Origin: Geomonas diazotrophica
GTDB lineage: Bacteria > Desulfobacterota > Desulfuromonadia > Geobacterales > Geobacteraceae
DNA length: 64,000 bases
Assembly: GCF_018919385.1 (NCBI RefSeq)
Contig: NZ_JAHLMF010000012.1
Span: forward strand, 2,483 to 66,482
Direction: 5' to 3'
This document shows, in pieces, positions 37,686 to 46,570 of this stretch (its first letter is position 1; each line of letters begins with the position of its first letter). A model generated the notes under the pieces. The model did no database searches and had not been told where the DNA came from. It saw only the letters and a list, made by a program, of their open reading frames with translations. The position numbers and the translations under genes are program-made.

Positions 37686-39233
37686 TTAGTGGGACGGTAA
37701 GTGGGACGGTAAGTGGGACGGTAAGTGGGACGGTAAGTGGGCGGCGGGTTTTTTCTCGAAGACCGTGGCAACCTCGTCTGCGTAGATCAGTTGCCATTCG
37801 CCTCTTTGCTGCAGGAATCTGGCGAACCTGGAATCTGTCTCGAAGATGATCCAGCTGATGCCGTAACGCTCCAGCACCCGGTCCCATCCGGGCCGGAAAT
37901 CGATCACCTCGTTGTATTCCTTGAGCCGCTGTGCTCCGTACATGTCCAGCCTCCCGTCGATGAAGACCCGGCAGGCCGGATAGCCGCGGTAGATGAGGTA
38001 GTCCCCGAACTCGTCGCTGTTGAACACCTTACCCTTGATCCCCTTGCGCAACACGAACTCGCAGGCGTCCACCGGCATCAGCCGGCGGTCGAAGGAGTGG
38101 CGGAAGAGCCCTCCGGCAGTTGCTGCGGTCACCACAGCCACGGCCGCTGCTCCCCACACGGGCAGGGCGCGGCGCTCCAGGCGGGCGAGACGGGTGGAGA
38201 GCCCCTTTAAGAAGCGCACCCACCTGCCGCCACCTTCCTGACCCAACTCCCCGAGCCGGGCTGCCAGCGCCGGAGCGGTGACCAGGTTGAACAAAGGGAT
38301 GTAGCGCGCCGAGGTGAGGGCCATGTAGCCGAACCCCAGGGCCAGCAGCAGCTCCGTCGGCTCGGTCTTTTTTCGTGACAGCGCGAAGAGGGCGATCAGG
38401 AGCAGCAGCATGCAGTTGAAGGGGAGCCAGCCGTGGACGGAGGGGGGGAGAAACTCGGCGACGTGCTCCATGAGGTAACGGTCCGAGACCAGCCTGAGCG
38501 GGAACAGCAGCAGGCGCCAGCCGTATGGGTTGAGTAGCGCCGCGGCCAGGCACCCCAAAAATGCGGCACCAAGCTCCCCGGTCTTCCTCCGCGCGGCGCG
38601 CCGCGTCTCAGGTGTGCCGCCGGCCATCCCAGCCGCCGTTCCGGCCAGGTAGGCCGCAAGCAGCAGGAGTCCCGCGGCGAAGCCGCCGTGCAGGTTGGCC
38701 CACAGCAGCATAAGGGGGGGCAGCAGCCACAGCGACCTGCCCCCCCTCCTACGCCAGGCCTCCAGCAGGTAGTGAAAGACAACCAGCAACAAGAAGGTGA
38801 AGAGGTGCGGCCGCGCCAGCCAGTGCAGCTTTGAGCAGATGAGGGTGGCCAGCGTGACCGCCGTCGCCGGGAGAACCCCCGCGTGGTAGCTCATGAGGGC
38901 CCTGAACAGCAGCCGGAAGGTTGCCGCCAGCAGCAGCGCATACAGCGCGACCACCCCGCTCATCCCGCATGCCTGGTGCAGCAGCGCCATGATGACCTCC
39001 GCGAGCCATTCGTGCGCCGTCCAGGGAAGTGGCGGGGCGTGCTGCGAGAACATGTCGAAAAGGGGGACGGCCCGGGCCCTGAGGATCTCTTCCCCGGCGC
39101 GGATGTGGTAGCCGGTGTCCCCATCGAGCAGCAGCTGTGACGGGGTGGTGAAGAACAACGTGCAGAGCACCGTCGCCAGGAGCAGATCGGCGATCGAGGG
39201 AACCAGGCACTGTGTCAGGTGGCGATTGTTCAT
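37686..39233 (-). CDS. Polytopic membrane protein, GT-C glycosyltransferase-like
   Basis: 515 residues with about ten hydrophobic segments. A conserved early loop reads LLDGDTGYHIRAGEEILR, with an acidic DGDT, and WTAHEWLAEV follows. This layout is seen in GT-C-like and dolichyl-phosphate-mannose transferase-like membrane proteins of unknown substrate. A soluble C-terminal domain spans about 400-495 (VFNSDEFGDYLIYRGYP, FIDGRLDMYG). The last 16 residues (LPSH repeated) are coded by a 12-bp tandem repeat. It lies between the tad genes and the che operon on the same strand. Confidence 0.7.
   Translation of the reverse strand: MNNRHLTQCLVPSIADLLLATVLCTLFFTTPSQLLLDGDTGYHIRAGEEILRARAVPLFDMFSQHAPPLPWTAHEWLAEVIMALLHQACGMSGVVALYALLLAATFRLLFRALMSYHAGVLPATAVTLATLICSKLHWLARPHLFTFLLLVVFHYLLEAWRRRGGRSLWLLPPLMLLWANLHGGFAAGLLLLAAYLAGTAAGMAGGTPETRRAARRKTGELGAAFLGCLAAALLNPYGWRLLLFPLRLVSDRYLMEHVAEFLPPSVHGWLPFNCMLLLLIALFALSRKKTEPTELLLALGFGYMALTSARYIPLFNLVTAPALAARLGELGQEGGGRWVRFLKGLSTRLARLERRALPVWGAAAVAVVTAATAGGLFRHSFDRRLMPVDACEFVLRKGIKGKVFNSDEFGDYLIYRGYPACRVFIDGRLDMYGAQRLKEYNEVIDFRPGWDRVLERYGISWIIFETDSRFARFLQQRGEWQLIYADEVATVFEKKPAAHLPSHLPSHLPSHLPSH
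37688..37741. repeat. 12-bp tandem repeat within a gene 3' end
   Basis: Four full copies and a partial copy of AGTGGGACGGTA. Since 12 is a multiple of 3, copy-number change would only add or remove LPSH units from the protein C-terminus. Confidence 0.95.
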
Positions 39234-39363
39234 CCAGGTCGGGTACCGGCCGGCACATCAGGCCCAAAGGGCGTATCGATCGCGTTTGCTGCGACCGTCG
39301 CTGGGGAAAAGGGTTCGGGAGAGGCCCTCGCCGGCGTACCGCATGCCGGCAAGGGGTGTGCGT

Positions 39364-39444
39364 CTACTTCCTGGCTCTTGCATAGCTCAGTGCCAGTTGT
39401 ACGGAAATTACCAGCAGGATGAACGTGTTGAAGTCGACTTTCAT
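39364..39444 (-). CDS. 26-residue hydrophobic small protein
   Basis: ATG at 39444 preceded by AAGGAGGTGATCCC, a near-perfect ribosome-binding site. The peptide starts MKVDFNTFILLVISVQLALS and ends in the basic YARARK, so it is a single membrane helix with a positive tail. It sits between tadC and the polytopic membrane protein on their strand. The size and form recall small membrane subunits such as KdpF, but no family can be assigned. Confidence 0.6.
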   Translation of the reverse strand: MKVDFNTFILLVISVQLALSYARARK

Positions 39445-39496
39445 GGGATCACCTCCTTGGACGCGAATTTCCTCCGTGGTGCTGCCCTGACTGCCA

Positions 39497-40408
39497 CTAC
39501 TTGAACACCCTTGCGATCTGGACCACCGCCGGGCCCAGTACCACCACCAGCAGGGCCGGGAAGATGGCGAAGACGAGCGGGAAGATGAGCTTCACGGTGG
39601 TCTTGGCGGCGGCCTCCTCGGCGGCTTGCCTCCGTTTTGTTCTCAAGTCGTCGGAGAAGGAGCGCAGGGCCTGGCTCAGGCTGGTCCCGAACCGCTCGGT
39701 CTGTGAGAGCGTGGCGGTGAAGGATCTCATGTCGTCTACCATGGTTCGTTCCGCCATATCCTTGAGCGCCTCGACTCGCGACTTGCCGGCCCTGGTTTCC
39801 ATGGTTGCCTGGCGGATCTCCTGGGCCAGCGGGTTCTCTTCGAACTGCGGGGCATCCGAGGCGCGCAGCAGGGCGGCATCCATGCTGAGGCCGGCCTCCA
39901 CGCAGAGGGTAACCAGGTCCAGCACGTCGGGCAGGGTGTGGAAGATCACCAACTGGCGGTTCCTGACCTTTACGGAGAGCCAGTAGCTGGGCAAGAGGTA
40001 GCCGATGATGGCGCAGGCCAATAAGACAGCGATGCCGGCGATGTCGAAGTAGGCATGCCTGGGTGCCGCTATGAAGAGGAGGTAGGGGAGCGGCAGCAGT
40101 ACGGCTAAGAGGAGCTTGCTCCCGAGAAAGACATGCACGCTGTCGCGGTGGAACCCCGCCGCCACCAGCGCCTTTTTGTAGCGGGAATGTTCCTGCTTCG
40201 GGAGTTTCACCCGCTCGCCGATGCGCCGCAGCTTGTAGGCCCAGGTGCCGGACTCCACTTCCGGCATGAGGTGCAGAGGCTTGTCCGTCGGGAAGAAAGC
40301 GGCCAGGCGCTGCGCCACCGGGCTCCTTTTCGACAGCAGAAACCGGGACAGGGCCACCGAAAGCAACAGCACCGAGCAGAATACCGTGAAGGCAATCAGG
40401 TAGAGCAT
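39497..40408 (-). CDS. tadC: TadC-like type II/IV secretion system F-domain protein
   Basis: 303 residues. N-terminal membrane helix, then helices at about 100-140, a cytoplasmic GspF/T2SSF domain (LPDVLDLVTLCVEAGLSMDAALLR) and a C-terminal helix pair (FPLVFAIFPALLVVVLG). It is an inner-membrane platform protein for Flp/Tad pilus assembly. It lies 8 bases from tadB in the standard tadA-tadB-tadC order. Confidence 0.92.
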   Translation of the reverse strand: MLYLIAFTVFCSVLLLSVALSRFLLSKRSPVAQRLAAFFPTDKPLHLMPEVESGTWAYKLRRIGERVKLPKQEHSRYKKALVAAGFHRDSVHVFLGSKLLLAVLLPLPYLLFIAAPRHAYFDIAGIAVLLACAIIGYLLPSYWLSVKVRNRQLVIFHTLPDVLDLVTLCVEAGLSMDAALLRASDAPQFEENPLAQEIRQATMETRAGKSRVEALKDMAERTMVDDMRSFTATLSQTERFGTSLSQALRSFSDDLRTKRRQAAEEAAAKTTVKLIFPLVFAIFPALLVVVLGPAVVQIARVFK

Positions 40409-40416
40409 GGCGTACC

Positions 40417-41379
40417 TCAGATCTGGATTCTGATGATCTTCCTGATGATGACCAAGCCGACCAACTGCAGCAGCGTGGCGAAGGCGAGGATGTAAAGCCC
40501 CAGCGGTTCCTTGAGCAGTTCCTTCTCGTATTCCGGGCTGAGCAAGGTGAAGCTTACGAACGCCACCAGCGGCAGCGCCCCCAGCACGTAGCCCGAGAGC
40601 CTCCCCTGGGCCGTGTAGACCCGTACCTGCCTGCGGATCTTCAGTCTTTCCTTGATGGTGACCGCCAGCTTGTCCAGAAGTTCCGAGAGGTTCCCCCCGA
40701 TGTCGGAGTTGATGGCCACCACGGTGGTGAAGAACCTGAGGTCCATGCTCTCGATCCGCTGGTTCATGGTGGCCAGGGCGTCGACCAGCCTAAGCCCGAG
40801 TTGTTGCTGTTCATACGCGATCCTAAAGAGCGTCCCCGTCGGCTCCGGCACCTCCTCCCCCACCAGTTGGATGGCGGTGGTCAACGATTGGCCGGCCCTG
40901 AGGGATCGGGCGATCATGCCCAGCGCGTCCGGGAAAAGCTCGGTGAACCTGGCGATCCTGCGCGAGGTCTTCACCCTGATCACGACCTCAGCGGACAGCA
41001 GCGGCACGGCGGCGGCAGGCAAGGCCGCAGGCAAAGACCCCGTCTCCAGCGCCGTCACGGCGGCAAGGAGCACCGCCGCGGACACGACCGCTGTTGCCAG
41101 CAGGGCGGGGGGGATGTCGATGCCGGCCTGCTCCAGCCTTCTTCCCATCTGGCGCGCTTGCGGCAGACGGGTCATGAGCTCTCCCGCCTGGCGCGCCTTC
41201 CTGGCCAGGGCCTCGCGCAATTCGGGCTGGATCTCCCCGGTGGTCCCGCGCGCCATCTGCTGCAGCCTCCTTCTGAGTTGCGTCCTGGCGGAGGCGTTGC
41301 GCTGCAGGATGTACAGGGAGATGGCGCTGCTGGCGCAGAGGGTGGTGAGAAAGACCAGTGCCACGATAGGAACAAGCAT
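40417..41379 (-). CDS. tadB: TadB-like type II/IV secretion system F-domain protein
   Basis: 320 residues. N-terminal helix (VALVFLTTLCASSAISLYIL), paired helices at about 95-135, the T2SSF domain (FPDALGMIARSLRAGQSLTTAI) and the TadB feature of a conserved FFTTVVAINSDIGGNLSELL. C-terminal helices follow. It pairs with TadC as the membrane core of the Flp pilus machine. Confidence 0.92.
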   Translation of the reverse strand: MLVPIVALVFLTTLCASSAISLYILQRNASARTQLRRRLQQMARGTTGEIQPELREALARKARQAGELMTRLPQARQMGRRLEQAGIDIPPALLATAVVSAAVLLAAVTALETGSLPAALPAAAVPLLSAEVVIRVKTSRRIARFTELFPDALGMIARSLRAGQSLTTAIQLVGEEVPEPTGTLFRIAYEQQQLGLRLVDALATMNQRIESMDLRFFTTVVAINSDIGGNLSELLDKLAVTIKERLKIRRQVRVYTAQGRLSGYVLGALPLVAFVSFTLLSPEYEKELLKEPLGLYILAFATLLQLVGLVIIRKIIRIQI

Positions 41380-41388
41380 GGTCGGCTC

Positions 41389-42246
41389 CTAGTCCCGGAA
41401 CATCATCTCGGGAAGTTGGTGTCCGAACAGTCTGAAACGCTCGGCGAAAAGGGGCCTCACGCCGGTGGCGCGGAATTCACCCAAGACCCGCCCCTCCGGG
41501 TCGATCCCCCTCTGATGAAACACCATGACGTCGTGCATCATGATGGTGCCCCCCTCCATGCCGGTGATCTCCGAGAGCTTGGTCACCTTGCGGGTGCCGT
41601 CGGAGAACCTGACCAACTGCAGCACGATGTTCAGTGCCGATGCCATCTGCTCCTTCACTGCCCGTTCCGGAAGGTCCAGGCCGGACATGAGCACCATGGT
41701 TTCCAGGCGGGAAAGGGCGTCTCGGGTGGTGTTGGCGTGGACCGTGGAAAGGGAGCCGTCGTGGCCGGTGTTCATCGCCTGCAAAAGGTCCAGGGCTTCG
41801 GCGCCGCGCACCTCGCCGATGATGATGCGGTCCGGCCTCATCCTGAGCGCGTTGCGCAGAAGCTCGCGGGAGGTCACCTCGCCCCTTCCCTCCAGGTTTG
41901 GGGGCCTGGTTTCCAGGCGGACCACGTGTTCCTGTTTCAGGTGCAGTTCCGCCGAATCCTCTATGGTGACCAGCCGTTCATCGGCGGGGATGAAGGCGGA
42001 AAGGACGTTCAGGAGGGTGGTCTTGCCGGTCCCGGTTCCGCCGGAGATCAGGATGTTCAGCCTGGTCTGCACCGCACCCTCCAGCAACTCCGCCATCCGT
42101 TCATCCAGCGTCTCCAGCTTGATCAGGTCCCGCATGGTCAGGGGATCGCGGCCGAAGCGCCGGATGGAAAGGACGGGGCCGTCCAGCGCGAGAGGAGGGA
42201 TGATGGCGTTGACGCGCGAGCCATCGGGAAGCCTGGCGTCGACGTA
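41389..42246 (-). pseudogene. tadA: TadA/CpaF secretion ATPase, N-terminus missing
   Basis: About 286 residues remain, compared with roughly 400-480 in TadA/CpaF. Recognisable sequence starts at [14 protein letters not shown], normally well inside the protein, so about 150-190 N-terminal residues are absent. Walker [10 protein letters not shown], the Asp box [10 protein letters not shown], Walker [13 protein letters not shown] and the His box STVHANT are all intact. The break coincides with the start of a truncated asparagine synthetase on the other strand. No ribosome site precedes the apparent ATG at 42249. The remaining module probably cannot assemble a normal hexamer. Confidence 0.8.
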
Positions 42247-42262
42247 CAAAGAGGCGAAGGTG
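42236..42262. other. Breakpoint joining two 5'-truncated genes head-to-head
   Basis: TadA homology on the minus strand ends at the GTCGAC of VDARLPD (42238-42243). AsnB homology on the plus strand begins with ACGTACAAAGAG (TYKE) at 42242. The two overlap in the palindromic GTCGACGTAC, compatible with joining at short homology. No insertion sequence is present at the join. Confidence 0.75.
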
Positions 42263-43138
42263 AGAGATTACTGGGGGAGGCGCCCCGACTCCCTGCGGCG
42301 GCCGCGGCTTTTGGAGCGGCTCTACCCCTACATCTTCAACAATTCCTCGCGCGGCCGTTCCTTTTTACAGGAGTTTTTCGCCGTTTCCCCCGGGCAGCTG
42401 CAGGATCCCTTCTTCTCCCATGCCGTGCGCTGGGGGGGAGGGATGCGCAACCTCGCCTTCCTGTCCCCCGAATACCGCAGCTGCCTCTCCGGCTACGACC
42501 CGCGCGAGGAACTGGCCCGCTGGCTGCCGGAGAGCTTCGCCGGCCGGGATCTCTTGTGCCGGGCGCAGGTGCTGGAGATCGAGCTCTTCCTGGCCGGTTT
42601 TCTCCTCTCCTCGCAGGGGGACCGGGTCGCCATGGCGCACTCGGTCGAGATGCGTCACCCCTTCCTGGACTACCGGGTGATCGACTTCGCCTTCCGGCTT
42701 CCGCCCCACTGGAAGATGAGGGGGCTGCAGGAGAAGTATTTACTGCGCAGGGCCTGCCGTAACTTGCTGCCGCAGCGGATAGCCAGCAGGGCGAAACACC
42801 CCTACCGGGCGCCGGTGAGCGCACTCTTTTCCGCGGCATCCCCTGCAGACTATGTCGACGACCTGTTGTCGGGGGAGAGTCTGAAGGCCAGTGGGTACTT
42901 CGATCCCGACAAGGTGGCACGTCTTTACCAGCGGGTGCGTGAGACCCCGCCGGGGACGCTTGGGGAGTTCGCCAACATGGCTCTTATGGGGGTCATCTCC
43001 ACCGAAATCCTGCACCGGCAGTTCCTGGCATCCGCCTCCTACCAGGGGGCGCGGAGACTGACCCCGGACCTGGTGCGGTACGGTGCTGAGAGGAAGATGG
43101 AGGGGCGGGAGCGGCGCTACTGCACCGAGCGCCCCTGA
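42241..43138 (+). pseudogene. Asparagine synthetase-like amidotransferase, C-terminal remnant
   Basis: About 298 residues of the synthetase domain remain: [44 protein letters not shown] and EKYLLRRACRNLLP. In full proteins (about 630 residues) this follows an N-terminal glutaminase starting with Cys2 and a SGGLDS PP-loop. Both are absent, so the remnant cannot bind ATP or glutamine normally. The reading frame stays open upstream only because it runs antisense through tadA. It is followed 11 bases later by an AMP-dependent ligase, as in exopolysaccharide clusters with an amidotransferase. Confidence 0.85.
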
Positions 43139-43149
43139 CGGGAGAGACC

Positions 43150-44694
43150 ATGGAACTGCAGGGTGTGCATAGCTTTCTGGAATCGAGCGCCGCCGCGCGG
43201 CCGGACAAGGTAGCCCTGGTCCATGACGGCGAGCGGGTCAGCTATCGGCTGTTGAACCGGGCCGCGAGCCGCCTGGCCGCCTTCCTGGTGCAGCGGGGAG
43301 TGTTCCCGGGAGACCGGGTCGTGATCATGTTGAGTAACGGCGTGAAGTACGTGGCGAGCTATTATGGCGTCCTGAAGGCGGGAGCGGTCGCGGTGCCGCT
43401 GAACGTGGAGACTGGGCAGGAGACGCTGAGCCGCCTGCTCGAGGAGTTGCAGCCGGTGGGGATCATCCTGGAGCAGGGGGGCGGCTTCCTGTTGCAGCAA
43501 CTCCCCCTGGCGCCCCCCTCGGTCCGCTTCGTGCTGGCGGCCGACGCCTCTTTCCCTGTGTGCGAACCGCGCCTGGTCTGGGGGTGGGACGAGGCCCTCG
43601 GGGGGGAGGAGCTTCCCGCCGGGACCCGCGCCGTTCCCGCAGAGTCCCTCGCCAGCATCATCTACACCTCGGGGTCCACGGGGCAGCCGAAGGGAGTGAT
43701 GCTTTCCCACCGCAACATCGTGAGCAATACCCGCTCCATAGTGGAGTACCTGCACCTCACCGAGAGCGACATCCAGATGGTGGTGCTCCCGTTTTTCTAC
43801 GTCATGGGAAAATCGCTGCTCAACACCCACATTGCCGTGGGGGGGACTGTGGTGATCAACAACAACTTCGCCTACACCGCGTCGGTGATCAGGCAGATGG
43901 CCGAAGAGGGGGTGACCGGTTTTTCCGGCGTCCCATCGACCTACGCCTACCTGTTGCACCGCTCACCGCTGGCGTCCTTCCGGGACCAGCTCCCGAGCTT
44001 GCGCTACTGCACCCAGGCCGGCGGGCACATGCCGCGCGAGATCAAGGAGCGGCTGCTGCAGGTACTCCCCCCGCACACCAGGCTTTTCATCATGTACGGC
44101 GCCACCGAGGCGGCGGCACGGCTGACCTACGTTGAGCCGGAAAGGCTTCCGGAAAAGCTTGCATCCATAGGAAAGGCGATCCCGGGCGTGACGGTACGGG
44201 TGCTGAACCCCCAGGGGGAGGAACTCGCCCAGGGGGAATGCGGCGAGCTGGTGGCGTCGGGGGACAACATCATGCTCGGCTACTGGAACGATCCCGAGGC
44301 GACCGCCCGGGTGCTGGACCGCAACGGCTACCACACCGGCGACCTTGGTTACCGCGATGCCGACGGCTACCTGTACGTCACGGGAAGGAAGGACCACCTG
44401 CTCAAGGTGGGGGGGCACCGGATCGACCCGCAGGAGGTCGAGGAGGTGCTCATGTCCAGCGGCTTCCTGCTGGAGGTGGTGGTGCTCGGCCTGGACGACC
44501 CGCTGTTGGGCAAGAAGCTGGTGGCACTGGCGGTTCCCCTGGGAAGCGATCCCAGCGACCGGACCCTGCTCTCCTTTTGCCACGCCCGGCTTCCCAGGCA
44601 TAAGGTCCCTGGGGAGATACGGCTGGTCGCGGCGCTCCCCAAATACCCAAGCGGCAAGATCGACCGCGCCTCCTGCCTGAGCCTGTGCTCCTGA
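43150..44694 (+). CDS. AMP-dependent acyl ligase (acyl-CoA synthetase-like)
   Basis: 514 residues. ANL-family core motifs: A3 IIYTSGSTGQPKGVMLSH, A5 MYGATEA, A7 YHTGDLGYRD, A8 GRKDHLLKVGGHRIDPQEVEE and a C-terminal catalytic Lys in YPSGKIDR. It activates a carboxylic acid as an adenylate and transfers it to CoA or the nearby acyl carrier protein. It resembles the ligases of exosortase-associated polysaccharide loci in context and form. It heads an intact run ligase-NadE-like-ACP-acyltransferase. Confidence 0.93.
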   Translation: MELQGVHSFLESSAAARPDKVALVHDGERVSYRLLNRAASRLAAFLVQRGVFPGDRVVIMLSNGVKYVASYYGVLKAGAVAVPLNVETGQETLSRLLEELQPVGIILEQGGGFLLQQLPLAPPSVRFVLAADASFPVCEPRLVWGWDEALGGEELPAGTRAVPAESLASIIYTSGSTGQPKGVMLSHRNIVSNTRSIVEYLHLTESDIQMVVLPFFYVMGKSLLNTHIAVGGTVVINNNFAYTASVIRQMAEEGVTGFSGVPSTYAYLLHRSPLASFRDQLPSLRYCTQAGGHMPREIKERLLQVLPPHTRLFIMYGATEAAARLTYVEPERLPEKLASIGKAIPGVTVRVLNPQGEELAQGECGELVASGDNIMLGYWNDPEATARVLDRNGYHTGDLGYRDADGYLYVTGRKDHLLKVGGHRIDPQEVEEVLMSSGFLLEVVVLGLDDPLLGKKLVALAVPLGSDPSDRTLLSFCHARLPRHKVPGEIRLVAALPKYPSGKIDRASCLSLCS

Positions 44695-44778
44695 GGCGGC
44701 CTGCCGCGGACCGCAGTCGCTAGAACGTCAATCCATGCCGCACGCCACCCGGCGCGTGGTCGCGAAAGAAGGTGCCCT

Positions 44779-45768
44779 ATGACAACGACAACAGGATTTT
44801 CCGCCCAGGTGCTCCGGCTCGACCCGCAACGGGAGACCGACCGGATCTGCGCCAGGATCAGGGAACTGATGCGCAACCAGGTGAAACGGGGAGGGGTGGT
44901 GGTAGCCCTCTCCGGCGGGATCGACAGCAGCGTGACCGCGGCCCTGGCCGTGCGGGCGCTCGGGAGGGGACGGGTGATCGGCCTGGAGATGCCCGAGCGG
45001 CATTCGGCGCGGGAGACCCTGGCGCTGAGCGGCAAGGTCGCCGCCGCGCTCGGCATCCCGACCCGGGTGGAGGACATCTCCGGGATCCTACAGTCGGTGG
45101 GATTCTACGAGAAGTACGACAACGCGGTGAGGATGGTGGTGCCGGAGTACGGTGACGGCTGGGCCTCCAAGATCGTCATCTCCGGGGTGGCAAACCAGCC
45201 CCGCTTCACCTCGTTCTACCTGGTCACCCAGGACGCCCAGAAGGTGCAGTCTACGGTGCGTCTCCCCCTGCAGCCCTACCTTGAGATCGTGGCGGCCACC
45301 AACTTCAAGCAGCGCATCAGAAAGATGCTGGAGTACTACCATGCCGACAGGCTCAACTACGCGGTCGCCGGCACGCCCAACCGTCTGGAGTACGACCAGG
45401 GGTTCTTCGTGAAGCTCGGTGACGGCGCCGCCGATATCAAGCCGATCGCCCACCTGTACAAGTCCCAGGTGTACCAGCTCGCGGAATTCCTGGGGATCCC
45501 CGAGGACATCCGCAGCAGAAAGCCGACCACGGACACCTATTCCCTGGCGCAGGGGCAGGACGAGTTCTACTTTTCGCTCCCCTACCAGATGATGGACCTC
45601 TGTCTCTACGCCCGCAACCACGACGTCACGGCGGAAAGCGCCGCCCCGGTCCTGGGGCTCGAACCGCAACAGGTGCGGATGGTGTACAGGGACATCGACA
45701 CGAAGCGAAAGACCACGCGCTACCTGCACCTCCCGCCGCTTCTGGTGGAAGAGGTGGAGTGGGAGTGA
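44779..45768 (+). CDS. NAD synthetase-like ATP-pyrophosphatase (NadE domain only)
   Basis: 329 residues. The PP-loop is ALSGGIDSSV, and NadE-type features include VAGTPNRLEYDQGFFVKLGDG and IAHLYKSQVYQLAEFLGIP. There is no glutaminase domain, so it would use ammonia or a partner. NAD synthesis is the default, but its position in a ligase/ACP/acyltransferase cassette and its C-terminal differences raise the possibility that it amidates another carboxylate. It follows the ligase gene by 84 bases. Confidence 0.85.
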   Translation: MTTTTGFSAQVLRLDPQRETDRICARIRELMRNQVKRGGVVVALSGGIDSSVTAALAVRALGRGRVIGLEMPERHSARETLALSGKVAAALGIPTRVEDISGILQSVGFYEKYDNAVRMVVPEYGDGWASKIVISGVANQPRFTSFYLVTQDAQKVQSTVRLPLQPYLEIVAATNFKQRIRKMLEYYHADRLNYAVAGTPNRLEYDQGFFVKLGDGAADIKPIAHLYKSQVYQLAEFLGIPEDIRSRKPTTDTYSLAQGQDEFYFSLPYQMMDLCLYARNHDVTAESAAPVLGLEPQQVRMVYRDIDTKRKTTRYLHLPPLLVEEVEWE

Positions 45769-45792
45769 CAGCTTAGGCAAAGGAGGCGACAG

Positions 45793-46062
45793 ATGAACCT
45801 AAAGGACGAGATCAGAAATTTCGTTGTCGAGACTTTCCTCTTCGGCGATGCCGGCGGGCTCACCGATGACAGCTCCTTCATCAGGGAGGGGATCATCGAT
45901 TCGACAGGGATCCTGCAACTGGTGGCGTACCTGCAGGAGCGTTACCAGGTCGCCGTGGCGGACGATGAACTGATCCCGGAGAACCTCGACTCGGTACAGC
46001 GGGTGGCGGCGTTCGTTGAAGGGAAGCGCAACGGGGCTTCCTGCGCCGGCAGCGAAGGGTAG
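45793..46062 (+). CDS. Acyl carrier protein
   Basis: 89 residues, with AAAGGAGG upstream. The phosphopantetheine site is Ser in GIIDSTGILQL, in an acidic four-helix protein (DDSSFIREGIIDS, YLQERYQVAVADDELIPENLDSV). It is a dedicated carrier for the adjacent ligase and acyltransferase, distinct from the AcpP of fatty-acid synthesis. Confidence 0.93.
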   Translation: MNLKDEIRNFVVETFLFGDAGGLTDDSSFIREGIIDSTGILQLVAYLQERYQVAVADDELIPENLDSVQRVAAFVEGKRNGASCAGSEG

Positions 46063-46069
46063 GGAAGCG

Positions 46070-46570
46070 ATGCGAGGGACGATGAGCGGCAGGATCATGC
46101 AGAGGATACTGGGGAAGCTCGCGATGATTTCCCCGGGGGGGTACTCGCTGCGTCCCTGGCTGCACAAGGTGCGCGGCGTGCGCATGGGAAAAAACGTCTG
46201 GATCAGCCAGCTGGTCTACCTGGACGACCAGCACCCGGAAAAGATCGAGATCGGCGACAACGTCACCATCGGCCTGGGCTGCACCGTCTTTGCCCACTTC
46301 TACCTCGGCGACCGCTCCCCCGAGGATGCCAGGACGGGGGTGGTGATCGGAAACGACGTCTTCATCGGCCCCAACTGCACCATACTGGAGGGGGTCACCA
46401 TAGGCGAGGGGGCCGTGGTGGTGGCGGGGAGCGTCATCACCAGGAACGTCCCCCCCGGCGTCCTCTACGGCCCCCCGGCGGCGGAACCCCTGGCCAGGAT
46501 CACCCATCCGCTCACCGAAAACGGCCAGGTCCAGTACCAGAAGTTCCTCTTCGGCCTCAAAAAGCTCTAG
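46070..46570 (+). CDS. Left-handed beta-helix (hexapeptide) acyltransferase
   Basis: 166 residues from the ATG at 46070 (AGGGAAGC upstream). Hexapeptide repeats are visible: IEIGDNVTIGLGCTVFAH, VVIGNDVFIGPNCTILEGVTIGEGAVVVAGSVIT and then VPPGVLYGPPA. It is likely to move an acyl group from the adjacent ACP onto a sugar. It ends 4 bases inside the convergent cytochrome gene. Confidence 0.92.
   Translation: MRGTMSGRIMQRILGKLAMISPGGYSLRPWLHKVRGVRMGKNVWISQLVYLDDQHPEKIEIGDNVTIGLGCTVFAHFYLGDRSPEDARTGVVIGNDVFIGPNCTILEGVTIGEGAVVVAGSVITRNVPPGVLYGPPAAEPLARITHPLTENGQVQYQKFLFGLKKL

Noticed and set aside
41525-42240. A long N-terminal half for the asparagine synthetase remnant
   Set aside because: This stretch is antisense to the TadA ATPase and shows no glutaminase or PP-loop motif; homology begins only at [11 protein letters not shown].
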